A stretch of DNA of 32,070 nucleotides from Candidatus Omnitrophota bacterium (GCA_015231405.1 JADGBR010000002.1:68642-100711), one strand, 5' to 3'. Positions 8,113 through 16,452 are shown, numbered from the stretch's first letter. The notes: generated by a model from the sequence alone, not told the origin. Made by a program: numbers and translations.

Positions 8113-8166
8113 GTGCACCAAACTAAACCCGCCTGCCCGCCGTAGCCTCAGCAAAGGCGGGTGCAC
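8113..8166. repeat. 54-nt palindromic repeat unit with nested arms
   Basis: Outer arms GTGCACC (8113-8119) and GGTGCAC (8160-8166) enclose inner arms ACCCGCCT (near 8127-8134) and AGGCGGGT (near 8155-8162), with a second GCCCGCC copy that can pair alternatively. It lies between the RmlC-like gene and rfbA. No T-tract follows. The GC-rich ACCCGCCT...AGGCGGGT core resembles REP-type units seen, from memory, in many uncultivated bacterial genomes. It is unlike the 7-bp islands. Confidence 0.6.
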
Positions 8167-8170
8167 TAAT

Positions 8171-8617
8171 TCACACCCTCCAGTCAAAAGGAATATCGTT
8201 CTCATACGCGTCCAGCCTGTACTCATCGGGCTGTTTATAGTTGTACGGTTCGGTGACCGTATTCACAACTAGCGCCTCCTCTGAACTTACGCATTTAAAA
8301 CCGTGGTACACAAGCGGCGGTATCTGGACCAACATAGGGTCGGCGAGTGAAATAATGAATTCCGCGGTCTCGCCGAACGTCGAAGATCCTTCCCTTGAAT
8401 CATATAACCCGAGCCTCATCGTTCCATGCACGCAAGTGAAATTGTCGGTCTGGATCTTATGATAGTGCCATGCCTTGACCACTCCGGGGAAAGCGGTGGT
8501 CATGTACACCTGCCCGAACCTTTCGAACATCGGGTCGTCCCTTCGGAGTATCTCCATAAGCCTACCGCGATCGTCCGGGATGATCTTAAGCTTCTTAACT
8601 TTTACGCCGTCTATCAT
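8171..8617 (-). CDS. RmlC-like cupin (dTDP-4-dehydrorhamnose 3,5-epimerase family, atypical)
   Basis: The 148-residue single-domain cupin aligns with RmlC along its core: VKAWHYHK in the place of RGLHYQ (retaining the catalytic His), G-S-S-T-F-G, then VQIPPLVYHGFKCVS and a closing Y-N-Y-x-x-P-D-E-Y-R-L. It is shorter than classical RmlC (~180) and lacks recognisable equivalents of the active-site Lys (in QAKLV; here QTDNF) and of the second Tyr. Given its place directly before rfbA-rfbB-rfbD it probably supplies the 3,5-epimerase step, but a related sugar isomerase is possible. The start is ATG 8617, behind an AAAGGAG site; further upstream the frame only crosses repeat island D. Confidence 0.8.
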   Translation of the reverse strand: MIDGVKVKKLKIIPDDRGRLMEILRRDDPMFERFGQVYMTTAFPGVVKAWHYHKIQTDNFTCVHGTMRLGLYDSREGSSTFGETAEFIISLADPMLVQIPPLVYHGFKCVSSEEALVVNTVTEPYNYKQPDEYRLDAYENDIPFDWRV

Positions 8618-8639
8618 ATCGTCTCCTTTATTATCCGTA

Positions 8640-8721
8640 ACGTAGGACATAGGACGTGGGACGTTGGACGTAAGAAGTTATCCTATTCACCGTCCTACGT
8701 CCTACGTCCCACGTCCTACGT
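8640..8721. repeat. Heptamer-repeat island D (ACGTRGG family)
   Basis: The left arm, 8640-8673, has ACGTAGG, ACATAGG, ACGTGGG, ACGTTGG, ACGTAAG in 7-bp register. The right arm, 8691-8721, has four CGTCCTA-type 7-mers, the inverted form. A 17-nt spacer separates them. The island occupies the gap between ugd and the RmlC-like gene and uses the same word as islands A and B. Confidence 0.85.
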
Positions 8722-8727
8722 TATAAC

Positions 8728-10023
8728 TCAACCGCGTCCGATCCCAGCGTATCTAAACCCCAAAGCCTTAAGCTTAACAGGGTCATAGAGATTACGACCG
8801 TCGATCACGATCGGCTGCTTCATAATGCCCTTTATCTTAAGCCAGTCAACTTCTTTGAATTCGTTCCATTCCGTCATGAGAAGAACACAATCTGCGTCCT
8901 TCGCGGTCTCATAAACATCGCCGCAGTATTTCACCCTGTCACCCAGCTCGGCGCGGCTTTTTTCCATCGCGACCGGGTCATACACGGCAAGGACCGCACC
9001 TTCATCCAGGAGCCTCCCGGCAATATCTATGGCCGGAGCGGACCTGATATCGTCCGTATCGGGCTTGAAAGCCAGCCCCCACACAGCAATGTGTTTACCC
9101 GCGATGTTCCAGAGCATACCCGCGATCTTTTTCATGAAAAGGTCTTTCTGTCCCTCGTTTATTTTTTCCACTTCTTTTAAAAGTCCGAACGGGTATCCAA
9201 CCTTTTCAGAGATATGGATAAAAGCTTTGACGTCCTTCGGGAAACACGAGCCTCCGAAGCCTATCCCGGCCTTCAGGAAATGCGTGCTTATCCTCCTATC
9301 CATGCCGATCCCTTCGGCCACGGCGGCGACATCCGCGCCGGTCCTTTCGCAAATATTGCTGATAGCGTTTATAAAGGATATCTTCGTGGCCAGGAAAGAA
9401 TTGGAGGCGTGTTTTATTATCTCCGCGCCTTTTATATTTGTGACAACTATCTTCGACCGGAGCGGCTCATATAGTTCCCTCATTATATTTCCCGCCTTTT
9501 CCGTATCGACCCCTATCACGACCCGGTCCGGGTTCATAAAATCGGCGATCGCCGAACCCTCTCTCAGGAACTCGGGGTTGGATGCAACGTCAAAATCCGA
9601 TCCGTTCTTTTTGTAATTATTGATGGTGGTCTTCACCCATTCCCCCGTCTCGACGGGAACAGTGCTTTTTTCGACGATGAGCTTGTACGACTTCATGTTG
9701 AGAGCTATTACTTTCGATACTTTTTCTATGGCCGAAAGATCGGCGCTCCCGTCGTTCCTGGGAGGCGTCCCAACGCAGATAAAAATAACATCCGAATCGT
9801 TCACTGCCTGGGGAACGTCATGGGTGAATCGGAGCCTTCCTTTCCTGCGGTTGTTCTCTACCAGCTCCGAAAGCCCGGGCTCATATATGGGCATACCGCC
9901 GGAATTCAGGGTTTTGATCTTGCCCTCGTCATTATCGGCGCAAATAACCTCGTTCCCCAGCTCGGCAAAACAGGTGCCGGTAACAAGGCCCACATAGCCT
10001 GTACCGATTATAGTGAGTTTCAT
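8728..10023 (-). CDS. ugd: UDP-glucose 6-dehydrogenase
   Basis: The 431-residue enzyme oxidises UDP-glucose to UDP-glucuronate with two NAD+. The N-terminal GTGYVGLV is at 7-14, VEKSTVPVETG at 117-127, SNPEFLREG at 148-156 and the catalytic nucleophile C260 lies in GFGGSCFPKD. GLAFKPDTDDIRSAPA marks the C-terminal domain. All are hallmarks of bacterial Ugd. The start ATG 10023 has a strong GGAGGGAT site; the alternative start at 10038 would precede that site. It is the first gene of the sugar cluster, after a 184-bp gap with candidate promoter elements. The product could feed the UXS-like enzyme at the cluster's far end. Confidence 0.95.
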   Translation of the reverse strand: MKLTIIGTGYVGLVTGTCFAELGNEVICADNDEGKIKTLNSGGMPIYEPGLSELVENNRRKGRLRFTHDVPQAVNDSDVIFICVGTPPRNDGSADLSAIEKVSKVIALNMKSYKLIVEKSTVPVETGEWVKTTINNYKKNGSDFDVASNPEFLREGSAIADFMNPDRVVIGVDTEKAGNIMRELYEPLRSKIVVTNIKGAEIIKHASNSFLATKISFINAISNICERTGADVAAVAEGIGMDRRISTHFLKAGIGFGGSCFPKDVKAFIHISEKVGYPFGLLKEVEKINEGQKDLFMKKIAGMLWNIAGKHIAVWGLAFKPDTDDIRSAPAIDIAGRLLDEGAVLAVYDPVAMEKSRAELGDRVKYCGDVYETAKDADCVLLMTEWNEFKEVDWLKIKGIMKQPIVIDGRNLYDPVKLKALGFRYAGIGRG

Positions 10024-10056
10024 ATCCCTCCGGGTCATTGCATTCTATTTAATAAT

Positions 10057-10062
10057 ATTATA
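10057..10062 (-). promoter_or_regulatory. Candidate -10 box upstream of ugd
   Basis: The minus strand reads TATAAT 34 nt before the ugd start. No convincing -35 box is found at 15-18 nt spacing, so this is only a partial promoter match in an AT-rich stretch. Confidence 0.25.
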
Positions 10063-10071
10063 ACGCGGCAC

Positions 10072-10114
10072 AAAAAACAACATTGTTTAACAGCTTCCCG
10101 TACCGTTGTTGTTT
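10072..10114 (-). terminator. Possible weak terminator or leader hairpin between lptD and ugd
   Basis: On the minus strand the 8-bp arms AAACAACA and TGTTGTTT flank a 24-nt loop, and the second arm runs into further T residues. The arrangement is like an intrinsic terminator, but the stem is AT-rich and weak. It may end lptD transcription or act in a leader of ugd. Confidence 0.3.
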
Positions 10115-10122
10115 CTCGGGAT

Positions 10123-10152
10123 AATATAGCACAACACCCCGACGAAGGCCAA
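10123..10152 (-). promoter_or_regulatory. Candidate promoter upstream of ugd
   Basis: The minus strand reads TTGGCC, 18 nt, then TATATT, a moderate sigma-70-like match about 100 nt before ugd. It would produce a leader containing the hairpin at 10072-10114. Confidence 0.25.
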
Positions 10153-10157
10153 AATAT

Positions 10158-10174
10158 TAATTCGACTCGAATTA
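10158..10174. other. Perfect palindrome between lptD and ugd
   Basis: The 8-bp arms TAATTCGA and TCGAATTA surround one central base. The site lies immediately upstream of the candidate -35 box, a plausible place for a regulator to bind, but no particular regulator can be named. Confidence 0.35.
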
Positions 10175-10207
10175 TTCCATAATACCGGGTTATACGGCAC
10201 AGTCCGA

Positions 10208-12424
10208 TCAACGGCCCCTGTAAGAAGTACCCCCGGGAGTATTCTTCGTGTAACTTCTTGAGAGGCCGAGCTGCATATCCGGAAATGCTTTGATCTTAAA
10301 AGCCAACCATATAGTGAATTTATCCTTAAAAGGGTCCGTTCCCTCGAGATCGTAAGTCACTTCCATATCCCAGCAGTGGAGATCCCTTATGACCGTAAAA
10401 CTTTGCTCCTCAACTTTCGAGTTCTGCATGTCGAATCTTTCATACCATTTAAAAGCCCATTTCGGGTTGTAGACATATTCAATCCCGTAAATGAGCTTGT
10501 TCCTGGAGTCATCCAACTTTTTCTCGTATCTGTGATCCATGCTCATTTTAAAATATTCCGTCGGAGTAAGACTTAAGCCGACGCTCCCGGTATTGATCGA
10601 CTGGTTCTTGGGATTGACAGTAAGCTCTCCGTCAAGGTAGAGCCAGCTATAAGGAATGATCTCAAGGTCCAGGTCTATGTCCCTGAACTGTCCCTCCTTC
10701 TTGAACTCGAAATCGTCATGTTTCATCCTGAAAAGATAATCAGAACTGGTTATGAACCTTATGATATCGACCGAATATAGCTCACCGCCCTCGGAATGCC
10801 TTTTGGTCTGGAACTTGTTCTCCAGAGACAGCTTTATGCCGTTCTCTTTCTCGAGTTTGTCTATCTCGTCCATCTGGAACAAGCTGTCCTTATCAACGGA
10901 GGGTTGATGCAGATGAAAATAATCGGCCCTAGGGACTATTATGTGCCTGATGTCGTTTATATCAAGGTCCAGAAAATCCGTATCGTAATCGTATATCCTA
11001 TGGAACCTGGTGGAGACATCCACACCTCCGCCGAACGCGTTCCTCTCGATGAACCCTGTCTCCCATCTGTTCCTGTCATAAAATGTTTCCCTGGCCGTGG
11101 CATAGGGCGTTACGTTGAGAAATCCTACCTTGCTCACATAGGATAATTTATGAAAAGTATCGACCCTCGAGTCCTTTTCGGGGGGCATCGAAAGTCCGGC
11201 ATACTGCTTGTCAAAAACCGTCCCGCTCGTCAGCGAAGAGTAATAGAACGGGGTTTCCCACAGCCTCTGGTCGGGTATATCCAGGCTGAGTTCGGGTAAT
11301 TTCTGAGTGACTTCATAGAAATCGTCGAACCTTTTTTCCACGTTGAACGAAAATATGTAATTAGGCTGTATGGTAGATATATTGACAAAATTCTGAGGCG
11401 GCACGAAATTTTCCTCGTACTCGTTATAAAAATAATCCTGGGTGACGAACTCGTCGCTGTTCTTATTGAATTCTATCATCCCGACCGTCCTCGGGTCGAA
11501 ATCTATCCTGTGCTTCCACTGGAGCCTCCCCCTGTCCTGGGCCGAAATATCGCTATCCCGGTACGATTTGGGCTGATATGTCCCGCCGGCGTTCTGCTGG
11601 ATAAAATAGACCCTCACGAGGCCTTCCCCGAGCCCGGTCGTCCCGAAATCGTCCAGGTGATAATAAAGATTCGCCCCTTCGGCAAACCCTTTCCGCGATC
11701 TGTAATCGACCAGAGCGTCCACTTTCGTCTCGCCTTTTATGTAAGATCTCCAGGAGGAAAGTAGAAAATATCCCCAGTCGGAACTGTACCCCGGGATGAA
11801 CTGCACCTTCGCCCTGGTCTGCACAATAGGGTGATAATAATACGGGAACCACATCACCGGAACGTTACCTGCGTAGATCACCGCGTTCCGGGCTATGATC
11901 TTGTCATTGGGATACACCGTTATCTGCTTTGCGGCAACCCTGTAATGGGGTTTATCCAGGTCGCAGGTGGAAATGTGTCCTTTATTCAGGATATACTCGT
12001 TCTCTCCGGTTTTCGATGTCTTATCGGCCTCACCGAACCAGGGATAGGCTTTAAGCTCCGCGCCTTCGATGCTGCCAGTTTTGGTCTTCATATCATACGA
12101 CATCTCCTCGCTTTTCATGGTCCCTTTAGGGCTCTCTATACGGACGTTCCCTTTGCACCTGGCCTGCTGAAGCTCCGTGTTGACCTCAATGTGGTCGCAA
12201 AAAAGGGTCGCGTCACCGTATTTTATCGAAACACGCCCGTCGGCGACTATCCTTTTTTCCTTATCGAAATATTCGACCTTATCCCCGTCCACGACCACGG
12301 GTTCGCCAGGCTTAAGCTGAACAAGCTGTTCGTCATTGTCAATAAGTTGCGCGCCCGCAATAACCGCACCGACAATAAAATAAAAACCCAATGTAACCAC
12401 TAACGCCCGGCTCAAATTCTTCAC
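10208..12424 (-). CDS. lptD: LPS-assembly protein LptD
   Basis: The 738-residue protein begins with a signal-peptide-like stretch (LSRALVVTLGFYFIVGAVIAGA, cut here to its first 22 residues' hydrophobic character). A periplasmic OstA/LptA-like beta-jellyroll domain follows at about 35-170 (VVVDGDKVEYFDKE; GDATLFCDHIEV; CKGNVRIESPKG). The rest is a long amphipathic beta-barrel region from about 185, starting MWFPYYYHPI, with many alternating aromatic strands. LptD inserts lipopolysaccharide into the outer leaflet together with LptE, so its presence indicates a diderm envelope. GTG at 12424 is the start, preceded by AAGGAAGGG. The barrel ends in a short SYRGR tail rather than an aromatic residue. 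The gene is intact and stands alone between gaps of 65 and 184 bp. Confidence 0.88.
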   Translation of the reverse strand: MKNLSRALVVTLGFYFIVGAVIAGAQLIDNDEQLVQLKPGEPVVVDGDKVEYFDKEKRIVADGRVSIKYGDATLFCDHIEVNTELQQARCKGNVRIESPKGTMKSEEMSYDMKTKTGSIEGAELKAYPWFGEADKTSKTGENEYILNKGHISTCDLDKPHYRVAAKQITVYPNDKIIARNAVIYAGNVPVMWFPYYYHPIVQTRAKVQFIPGYSSDWGYFLLSSWRSYIKGETKVDALVDYRSRKGFAEGANLYYHLDDFGTTGLGEGLVRVYFIQQNAGGTYQPKSYRDSDISAQDRGRLQWKHRIDFDPRTVGMIEFNKNSDEFVTQDYFYNEYEENFVPPQNFVNISTIQPNYIFSFNVEKRFDDFYEVTQKLPELSLDIPDQRLWETPFYYSSLTSGTVFDKQYAGLSMPPEKDSRVDTFHKLSYVSKVGFLNVTPYATARETFYDRNRWETGFIERNAFGGGVDVSTRFHRIYDYDTDFLDLDINDIRHIIVPRADYFHLHQPSVDKDSLFQMDEIDKLEKENGIKLSLENKFQTKRHSEGGELYSVDIIRFITSSDYLFRMKHDDFEFKKEGQFRDIDLDLEIIPYSWLYLDGELTVNPKNQSINTGSVGLSLTPTEYFKMSMDHRYEKKLDDSRNKLIYGIEYVYNPKWAFKWYERFDMQNSKVEEQSFTVIRDLHCWDMEVTYDLEGTDPFKDKFTIWLAFKIKAFPDMQLGLSRSYTKNTPGGTSYRGR

Positions 12425-12462
12425 GATATATCCCTTCCTTTTTAAGTTATCTGCAACTCATT

Positions 12463-12487
12463 GGACCATAGACCATGGACCATGGAC
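12463..12487. repeat. Heptamer-repeat island E (GGACCAT family)
   Basis: GGACCAT, AGACCAT, GGACCAT and GGAC follow one another in 7-bp register between the diguanylate cyclase stop and lptD. Only one arm is present, but the junctions form CCATGG, so the strand is partly self-complementary. Confidence 0.7.
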
Positions 12488-12489
12488 TT

Positions 12490-13881
12490 TTACGCTGTCA
12501 TTACCTGGTTCCTTCCTCTACCCTTAGCCATATACAGCGCGCTATCGGCTTTATCTATAAGCCCGTTGATGGTTAAGCCGTCCTCCGGGAACGTAGCTAT
12601 ACCCACGCTAACCGTCGCCCTTATGTGCGCGTCATATGCCCTTATATCCTTCGCCTCAACGGCTTTCCTCAAACGCTCGGCGACCGTCGTGGCAAGTTCT
12701 TTTCCTGTTTCAGGGAGAAGCACGCAGAACTCTTCTCCGCCGTACCTCGCTATCAGGTCGACCTCCCTGACGGAGGAAAGAAGACGCCCCGCTATCTCCT
12801 TAAGTACGGCGTCCCCGACAAGATGCCCGTACGTATCGTTGCACCGCTTGAAATGGTCCACATCGACCATGGCGATGGAAAATCTCAGGTTCAGCCTTTT
12901 CGTCCTGTCCATCTCCTCTTCAAGCCTGTCCGTAAGGTATCGGCGTAAATACGTCCCTGTCAGGCCGTCGATAATGGATAATTCCTCGATCCGCTCGTAA
13001 AGCTCGACCCTCCGGAGCTCCATGGCAAGCTGCGGCACTATTATCGCGAACCTGTTATACGCTTGTTTCGTGGCCCCTTCAATGACAAGGACCGCCGAGA
13101 ACGTCTCCAATGATACAGGGAAAACAAAAAAAACATTTTCCGTAAGGATGTTCAATTTTCTGAAAAGCTCGGCGTTCACTTCCCTTTCAAGATAGAACGG
13201 GGCCACCGAAGCCTCTTTAAGGGACTTGAGAAGCTCGGAGTAATCGAGGCCGTCGGCCCCGCTATCGTTCTCATTCATCTCCTTTATCCCGGAATCGTCC
13301 TTCAGCACAATGCGCGTTACCCTGTCTTTCTGGACCAGAAGAAGATGGGCTTTCTCGAATTTGAAATTTTTCTCGAGAAAATCGAAAAGGACCTCTATAA
13401 AATCGTCGAACTTGAGGACCGCTCCAAGCTGTTTTGTTATCTCATAAAGCCTCGATATCCTTACAAGCTCGCTCTCTACGATCCTCGCCTTCCGCTCCAC
13501 GCCTTCGAGCTTTCGCAGTATCTCGTTATACTCGGCCTCGTATTTCGATATGGCCTCGTTATCCCTTTTCCTGACAGACTCGGCCATAAGGATCAGGAGC
13601 CGGCTGACCCCTGAAGCGCTAAGGATGATCACGATAAAGAACGTAGCGTCTATCGGATTAAATACCCCCCTGAACGAACAAACGACGAAAAATATAAAAT
13701 TAACGGTCAGGAGCGCCGCCGTCCTCCCGGCATCGAGGAAGTATGGCGCCACCAGAGACAGAAGCGGGATCAGGAAGAGCACGAGGTACTCATCCGCCCT
13801 CGGGGAGCTCCTCAAAATAAAGGTCTGGACCATCAGCAAGATATCCAAAGCAAAGATCGCGATAGTTTTTATTTTGAACAT
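12490..13881 (-). CDS. Membrane-anchored GAF-like diguanylate cyclase with intact I-site
   Basis: The 463-residue protein has four or so N-terminal hydrophobic segments (about residues 5-110), a coiled coil (about 115-150), a GAF-like sensory region (about 150-300) and a C-terminal GGDEF domain. The active loop is GGEEF at 381-385, which supports conversion of two GTP to cyclic di-GMP. RevD, exactly five residues before GGEEF, fits the RxxD inhibitory site, so product feedback is expected. The start at ATG 13881 lies inside the end of the upstream cyclase gene (13-nt overlap), suggesting coupled translation. The input signal is unknown. Confidence 0.9.
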   Translation of the reverse strand: MFKIKTIAIFALDILLMVQTFILRSSPRADEYLVLFLIPLLSLVAPYFLDAGRTAALLTVNFIFFVVCSFRGVFNPIDATFFIVIILSASGVSRLLILMAESVRKRDNEAISKYEAEYNEILRKLEGVERKARIVESELVRISRLYEITKQLGAVLKFDDFIEVLFDFLEKNFKFEKAHLLLVQKDRVTRIVLKDDSGIKEMNENDSGADGLDYSELLKSLKEASVAPFYLEREVNAELFRKLNILTENVFFVFPVSLETFSAVLVIEGATKQAYNRFAIIVPQLAMELRRVELYERIEELSIIDGLTGTYLRRYLTDRLEEEMDRTKRLNLRFSIAMVDVDHFKRCNDTYGHLVGDAVLKEIAGRLLSSVREVDLIARYGGEEFCVLLPETGKELATTVAERLRKAVEAKDIRAYDAHIRATVSVGIATFPEDGLTINGLIDKADSALYMAKGRGRNQVMTA

Positions 13882-15302
13882 ACTCTGTTCTTCCCCGCCG
13901 TTTTAGCCTTGTACAAGTTCCGGTCGGCCTCCCAGATGAGATCCTCCCGGAGTTTCGAGTCCTCAGGGAACGTGGCTATCCCGATCGAAACGGTGACGGA
14001 TTTTTTCTCTCTTCTGATATTGACGCTGTTCCTGGCGATCTTCACTCTTAGTCCCTCCGCGAACTCGAAAGCGTCTTCTTTGCCGCAATTCAGTTTTATC
14101 ACGGCAAACTCTTCGCCCCCGTATCGCGCCACTATGTCTCCCGGGGCGACCATCCCCTGGACGATAGAGCTCATGCTTTTAAGTATTATATCCCCGGCTT
14201 GATGCCCGTACATGTCGTTGAACTTCTTAAAATCGTCTATATCGAGCATGATAAGAGCGAAAGATATACCGCTCCGGAGGCCTCGGTTGATCTCCTCGTC
14301 GAACCTCTCCATGAAATACCTGTGCACGAAAAGTCCCGTCAAGCTGTCCTTGATGGCAAGCTCCTCGGTCCTGGAGAATAATTTAGAGTTCTCGAGAGCC
14401 ACCGCGGTGAGTTCACCGATTATGTCGAGAATGCGAAGGTCATGCTGGCTGAAATGGTCAACTAGAGGGGAATCCACCCTGATGATCCCGGCGACATCTC
14501 CCTCGTTCACGAGGGGCTTTTCTATCAGCGACAGGAAATCCTCATCTTTTTCCTTCCCTGACAAAGAGAACCTGTAATCTTTATTCACGTCCTTCACTAA
14601 GAGGCTCTGCATGTTCTTGACCACCCACCGTTCGAAGATCCCTCCGGTCTTAAGCCGCGTGTTCTTGCAGTTATCCGCCTTCACGATCCTTGCCAGCGAC
14701 AAGGTCTTTCTGGAGGGGTTCACCGTATAAAAGAGCACCCTTATGTCTCCCTTGAACTTATTGAAAATACTTTTCGCCGCGGTCTCTATTATCTCGTCCC
14801 CGGAAAGCGTTGAATTCAGGTCTTCCGATATGCTCTTAAGCTTTAAAAGGCTGGTTATCTTTTCCTCCATGGCCGACATTTCGGCCACGCGGCTGGCATG
14901 GTGGTCGTTGATAAGGTTGATATCCTCCTGTATCTTTTCCCTGGACACTTTATGGTCCTGTTCGCACTTTATCAGCTTTCTGTGGATATGGCTTCCGAGA
15001 AAACTGTTCAGAAAGAACGCCAGTATCAGGATGCCGTAATAATAAGGGTCCAGGGCCGTCAGCGGCCCGTAGATGAAGATCATTATGACGAGGAATGAAA
15101 GGAGCCCTCCGAGGGCGCCCCTCGAGACCCAGAACATCTGCATCACGAAGGTCAGCATGAGAAGAAGGCTGATGACCAGAAGGAACGAATGCTGTAAATG
15201 TTCCCTTACATGAGGAAGGACCCTGAGCAATACTACCAGGAGCGCCGCCAGAACAACGGAGCCTAAGACCAATAACAGATCCCTTTTTCTGAAAGGAGTC
15301 AT
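13869..15302 (-). CDS. Membrane-anchored GAF diguanylate cyclase lacking the I-site
   Basis: The 477-residue protein has the same plan as its neighbour: several N-terminal transmembrane segments (about 9-105), a coiled coil (about 110-155), a GAF domain (about 160-305; EKPLVNEGDVAGIIRVDSP is typical) and a GGDEF domain. The catalytic loop is GGEEF at 395-399. At the I-site position the sequence reads A-P-G-D, so the Arg of RxxD is missing and product inhibition may be lost. It starts 18 nt after the ABC ATPase stop and overlaps the next cyclase gene by 13 nt. The ribosome-binding site is weak, in keeping with coupling to upstream translation. Confidence 0.9.
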   Translation of the reverse strand: MTPFRKRDLLLVLGSVVLAALLVVLLRVLPHVREHLQHSFLLVISLLLMLTFVMQMFWVSRGALGGLLSFLVIMIFIYGPLTALDPYYYGILILAFFLNSFLGSHIHRKLIKCEQDHKVSREKIQEDINLINDHHASRVAEMSAMEEKITSLLKLKSISEDLNSTLSGDEIIETAAKSIFNKFKGDIRVLFYTVNPSRKTLSLARIVKADNCKNTRLKTGGIFERWVVKNMQSLLVKDVNKDYRFSLSGKEKDEDFLSLIEKPLVNEGDVAGIIRVDSPLVDHFSQHDLRILDIIGELTAVALENSKLFSRTEELAIKDSLTGLFVHRYFMERFDEEINRGLRSGISFALIMLDIDDFKKFNDMYGHQAGDIILKSMSSIVQGMVAPGDIVARYGGEEFAVIKLNCGKEDAFEFAEGLRVKIARNSVNIRREKKSVTVSIGIATFPEDSKLREDLIWEADRNLYKAKTAGKNRVCSK

Positions 15303-15320
15303 GTACTTTGATTATCCATC

Positions 15321-16424
15321 TTATACTATGGTTTTCTCGGTTGTCCTGTCAAAGAAGTGTACCTGGCTCATATCGAAAACAACGTCGATATCCTGGTTGA
15401 TCTGCGAATCCGCGTCGCCGGAAACCCTGGCCACAAGTATGTGCTTTCCGGTATTGAGGTGTATGTATACCTCAGAGCCCAGGTACTCGACCACTTCACA
15501 CGTCATCGTGACTACGTTTTCCGGCGGAGCCTCGGAAACGAAAAGTTTGTCGTAGACATCCTCGCTCCGGACGCCCATCACAACCCTGTCATCCACATAA
15601 CCGGCCAGCGCCCCGTACATGCTCTCGACGATCCTTATTCTAAAATTACCCTCGTCAAAATAAAGTTTCCCTTCCTTTTTCGTTATCCTGCCTTCGAGAA
15701 AATTCATCTGCGGAGCCCCGATGAAGCTGGCTACGAACTTATTGACGGGCTTATTATATACGTTCGAAGGAGTGTCTATCTGTTGCACCACGCCCTTTTT
15801 CATTACCGCTATCCTGTCCCCGAGCGTCATGGCTTCCGTCTGGTCATGGGTGACATATATCATAGTAGCCTGGAGCCTTATGTGCAGCCTGTGTATCTCG
15901 GTCCTCATCATAACGCGAAGCTGCGCGTCAAGATTGGAAAGGGGCTCGTCAAAAAGGAACACCATGGGCTTCCTTACGATTGCCCTTCCCACCGCTACCC
16001 TCTGCCTCTCCCCGCCCGAGATCTCTTTAGGCTTACGTTCCAAAAGCTGCTCAAGCCCCAGGATGTTCGCCGCTTCTTTAACCCGCGAAACTATTTCATC
16101 TTTGGGATATTTTTTCAGGGAGAGCCCGAAAGCCATGTTGTCGTAAACGCTCATGTGCGGGTAAAGCGCGTAATTCTGGAAGACCATCGCTATGTCCCTG
16201 TCCTTGGGCGGGACATTGTTGACATTCCGTTCACCGATATGTACATCACCTTCGGTCAAGGTTTCAAGACCGGCAATCAGCCGCAAAGTGGTCGATTTTC
16301 CGCAACCGGATGGACCTACAAGCACCAGGAATTCCCTGTCCTTTACTTCGAGACTAACGTCATTGACGGCCACTATCCCCCCGCCAAAGACTTTTTTAAC
16401 GTTCTTTAACGTTACTTGCGCCAC
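15321..16424 (-). CDS. Sugar-type ABC transporter ATP-binding protein (UgpC/MsmK/MalK family)
   Basis: The 367-residue ATPase has Walker A GPSGCGKST (37-45), a Q-loop in FQNYALYPH (82-90), signature SGGERQ (136-141), Walker B VFLFDE (155-160) and the switch His in THDQTEA (about 191-197). A C-terminal MalK-type OB-fold regulatory domain starts near 240. Such ATPases power carbohydrate CUT1 importers, and one can serve several permeases. No permease or binding-protein gene is adjacent; the neighbours are two diguanylate cyclases. The GTG start at 16424 follows an AAGGCGG stretch, and the gene has its own good promoter (16470-16498). Confidence 0.93.
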   Translation of the reverse strand: MAQVTLKNVKKVFGGGIVAVNDVSLEVKDREFLVLVGPSGCGKSTTLRLIAGLETLTEGDVHIGERNVNNVPPKDRDIAMVFQNYALYPHMSVYDNMAFGLSLKKYPKDEIVSRVKEAANILGLEQLLERKPKEISGGERQRVAVGRAIVRKPMVFLFDEPLSNLDAQLRVMMRTEIHRLHIRLQATMIYVTHDQTEAMTLGDRIAVMKKGVVQQIDTPSNVYNKPVNKFVASFIGAPQMNFLEGRITKKEGKLYFDEGNFRIRIVESMYGALAGYVDDRVVMGVRSEDVYDKLFVSEAPPENVVTMTCEVVEYLGSEVYIHLNTGKHILVARVSGDADSQINQDIDVVFDMSQVHFFDRTTEKTIV

Positions 16425-16452
16425 TCTTTACCGCCTTTTTCATAAAGGTATG

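Noticed and set aside
15357-16409. 350-codon plus-strand ORF covering the ABC ATPase gene
   Set aside because: Long antisense frames arise from codon bias; the minus-strand product has all ABC motifs, and this frame shows no recognisable domain.
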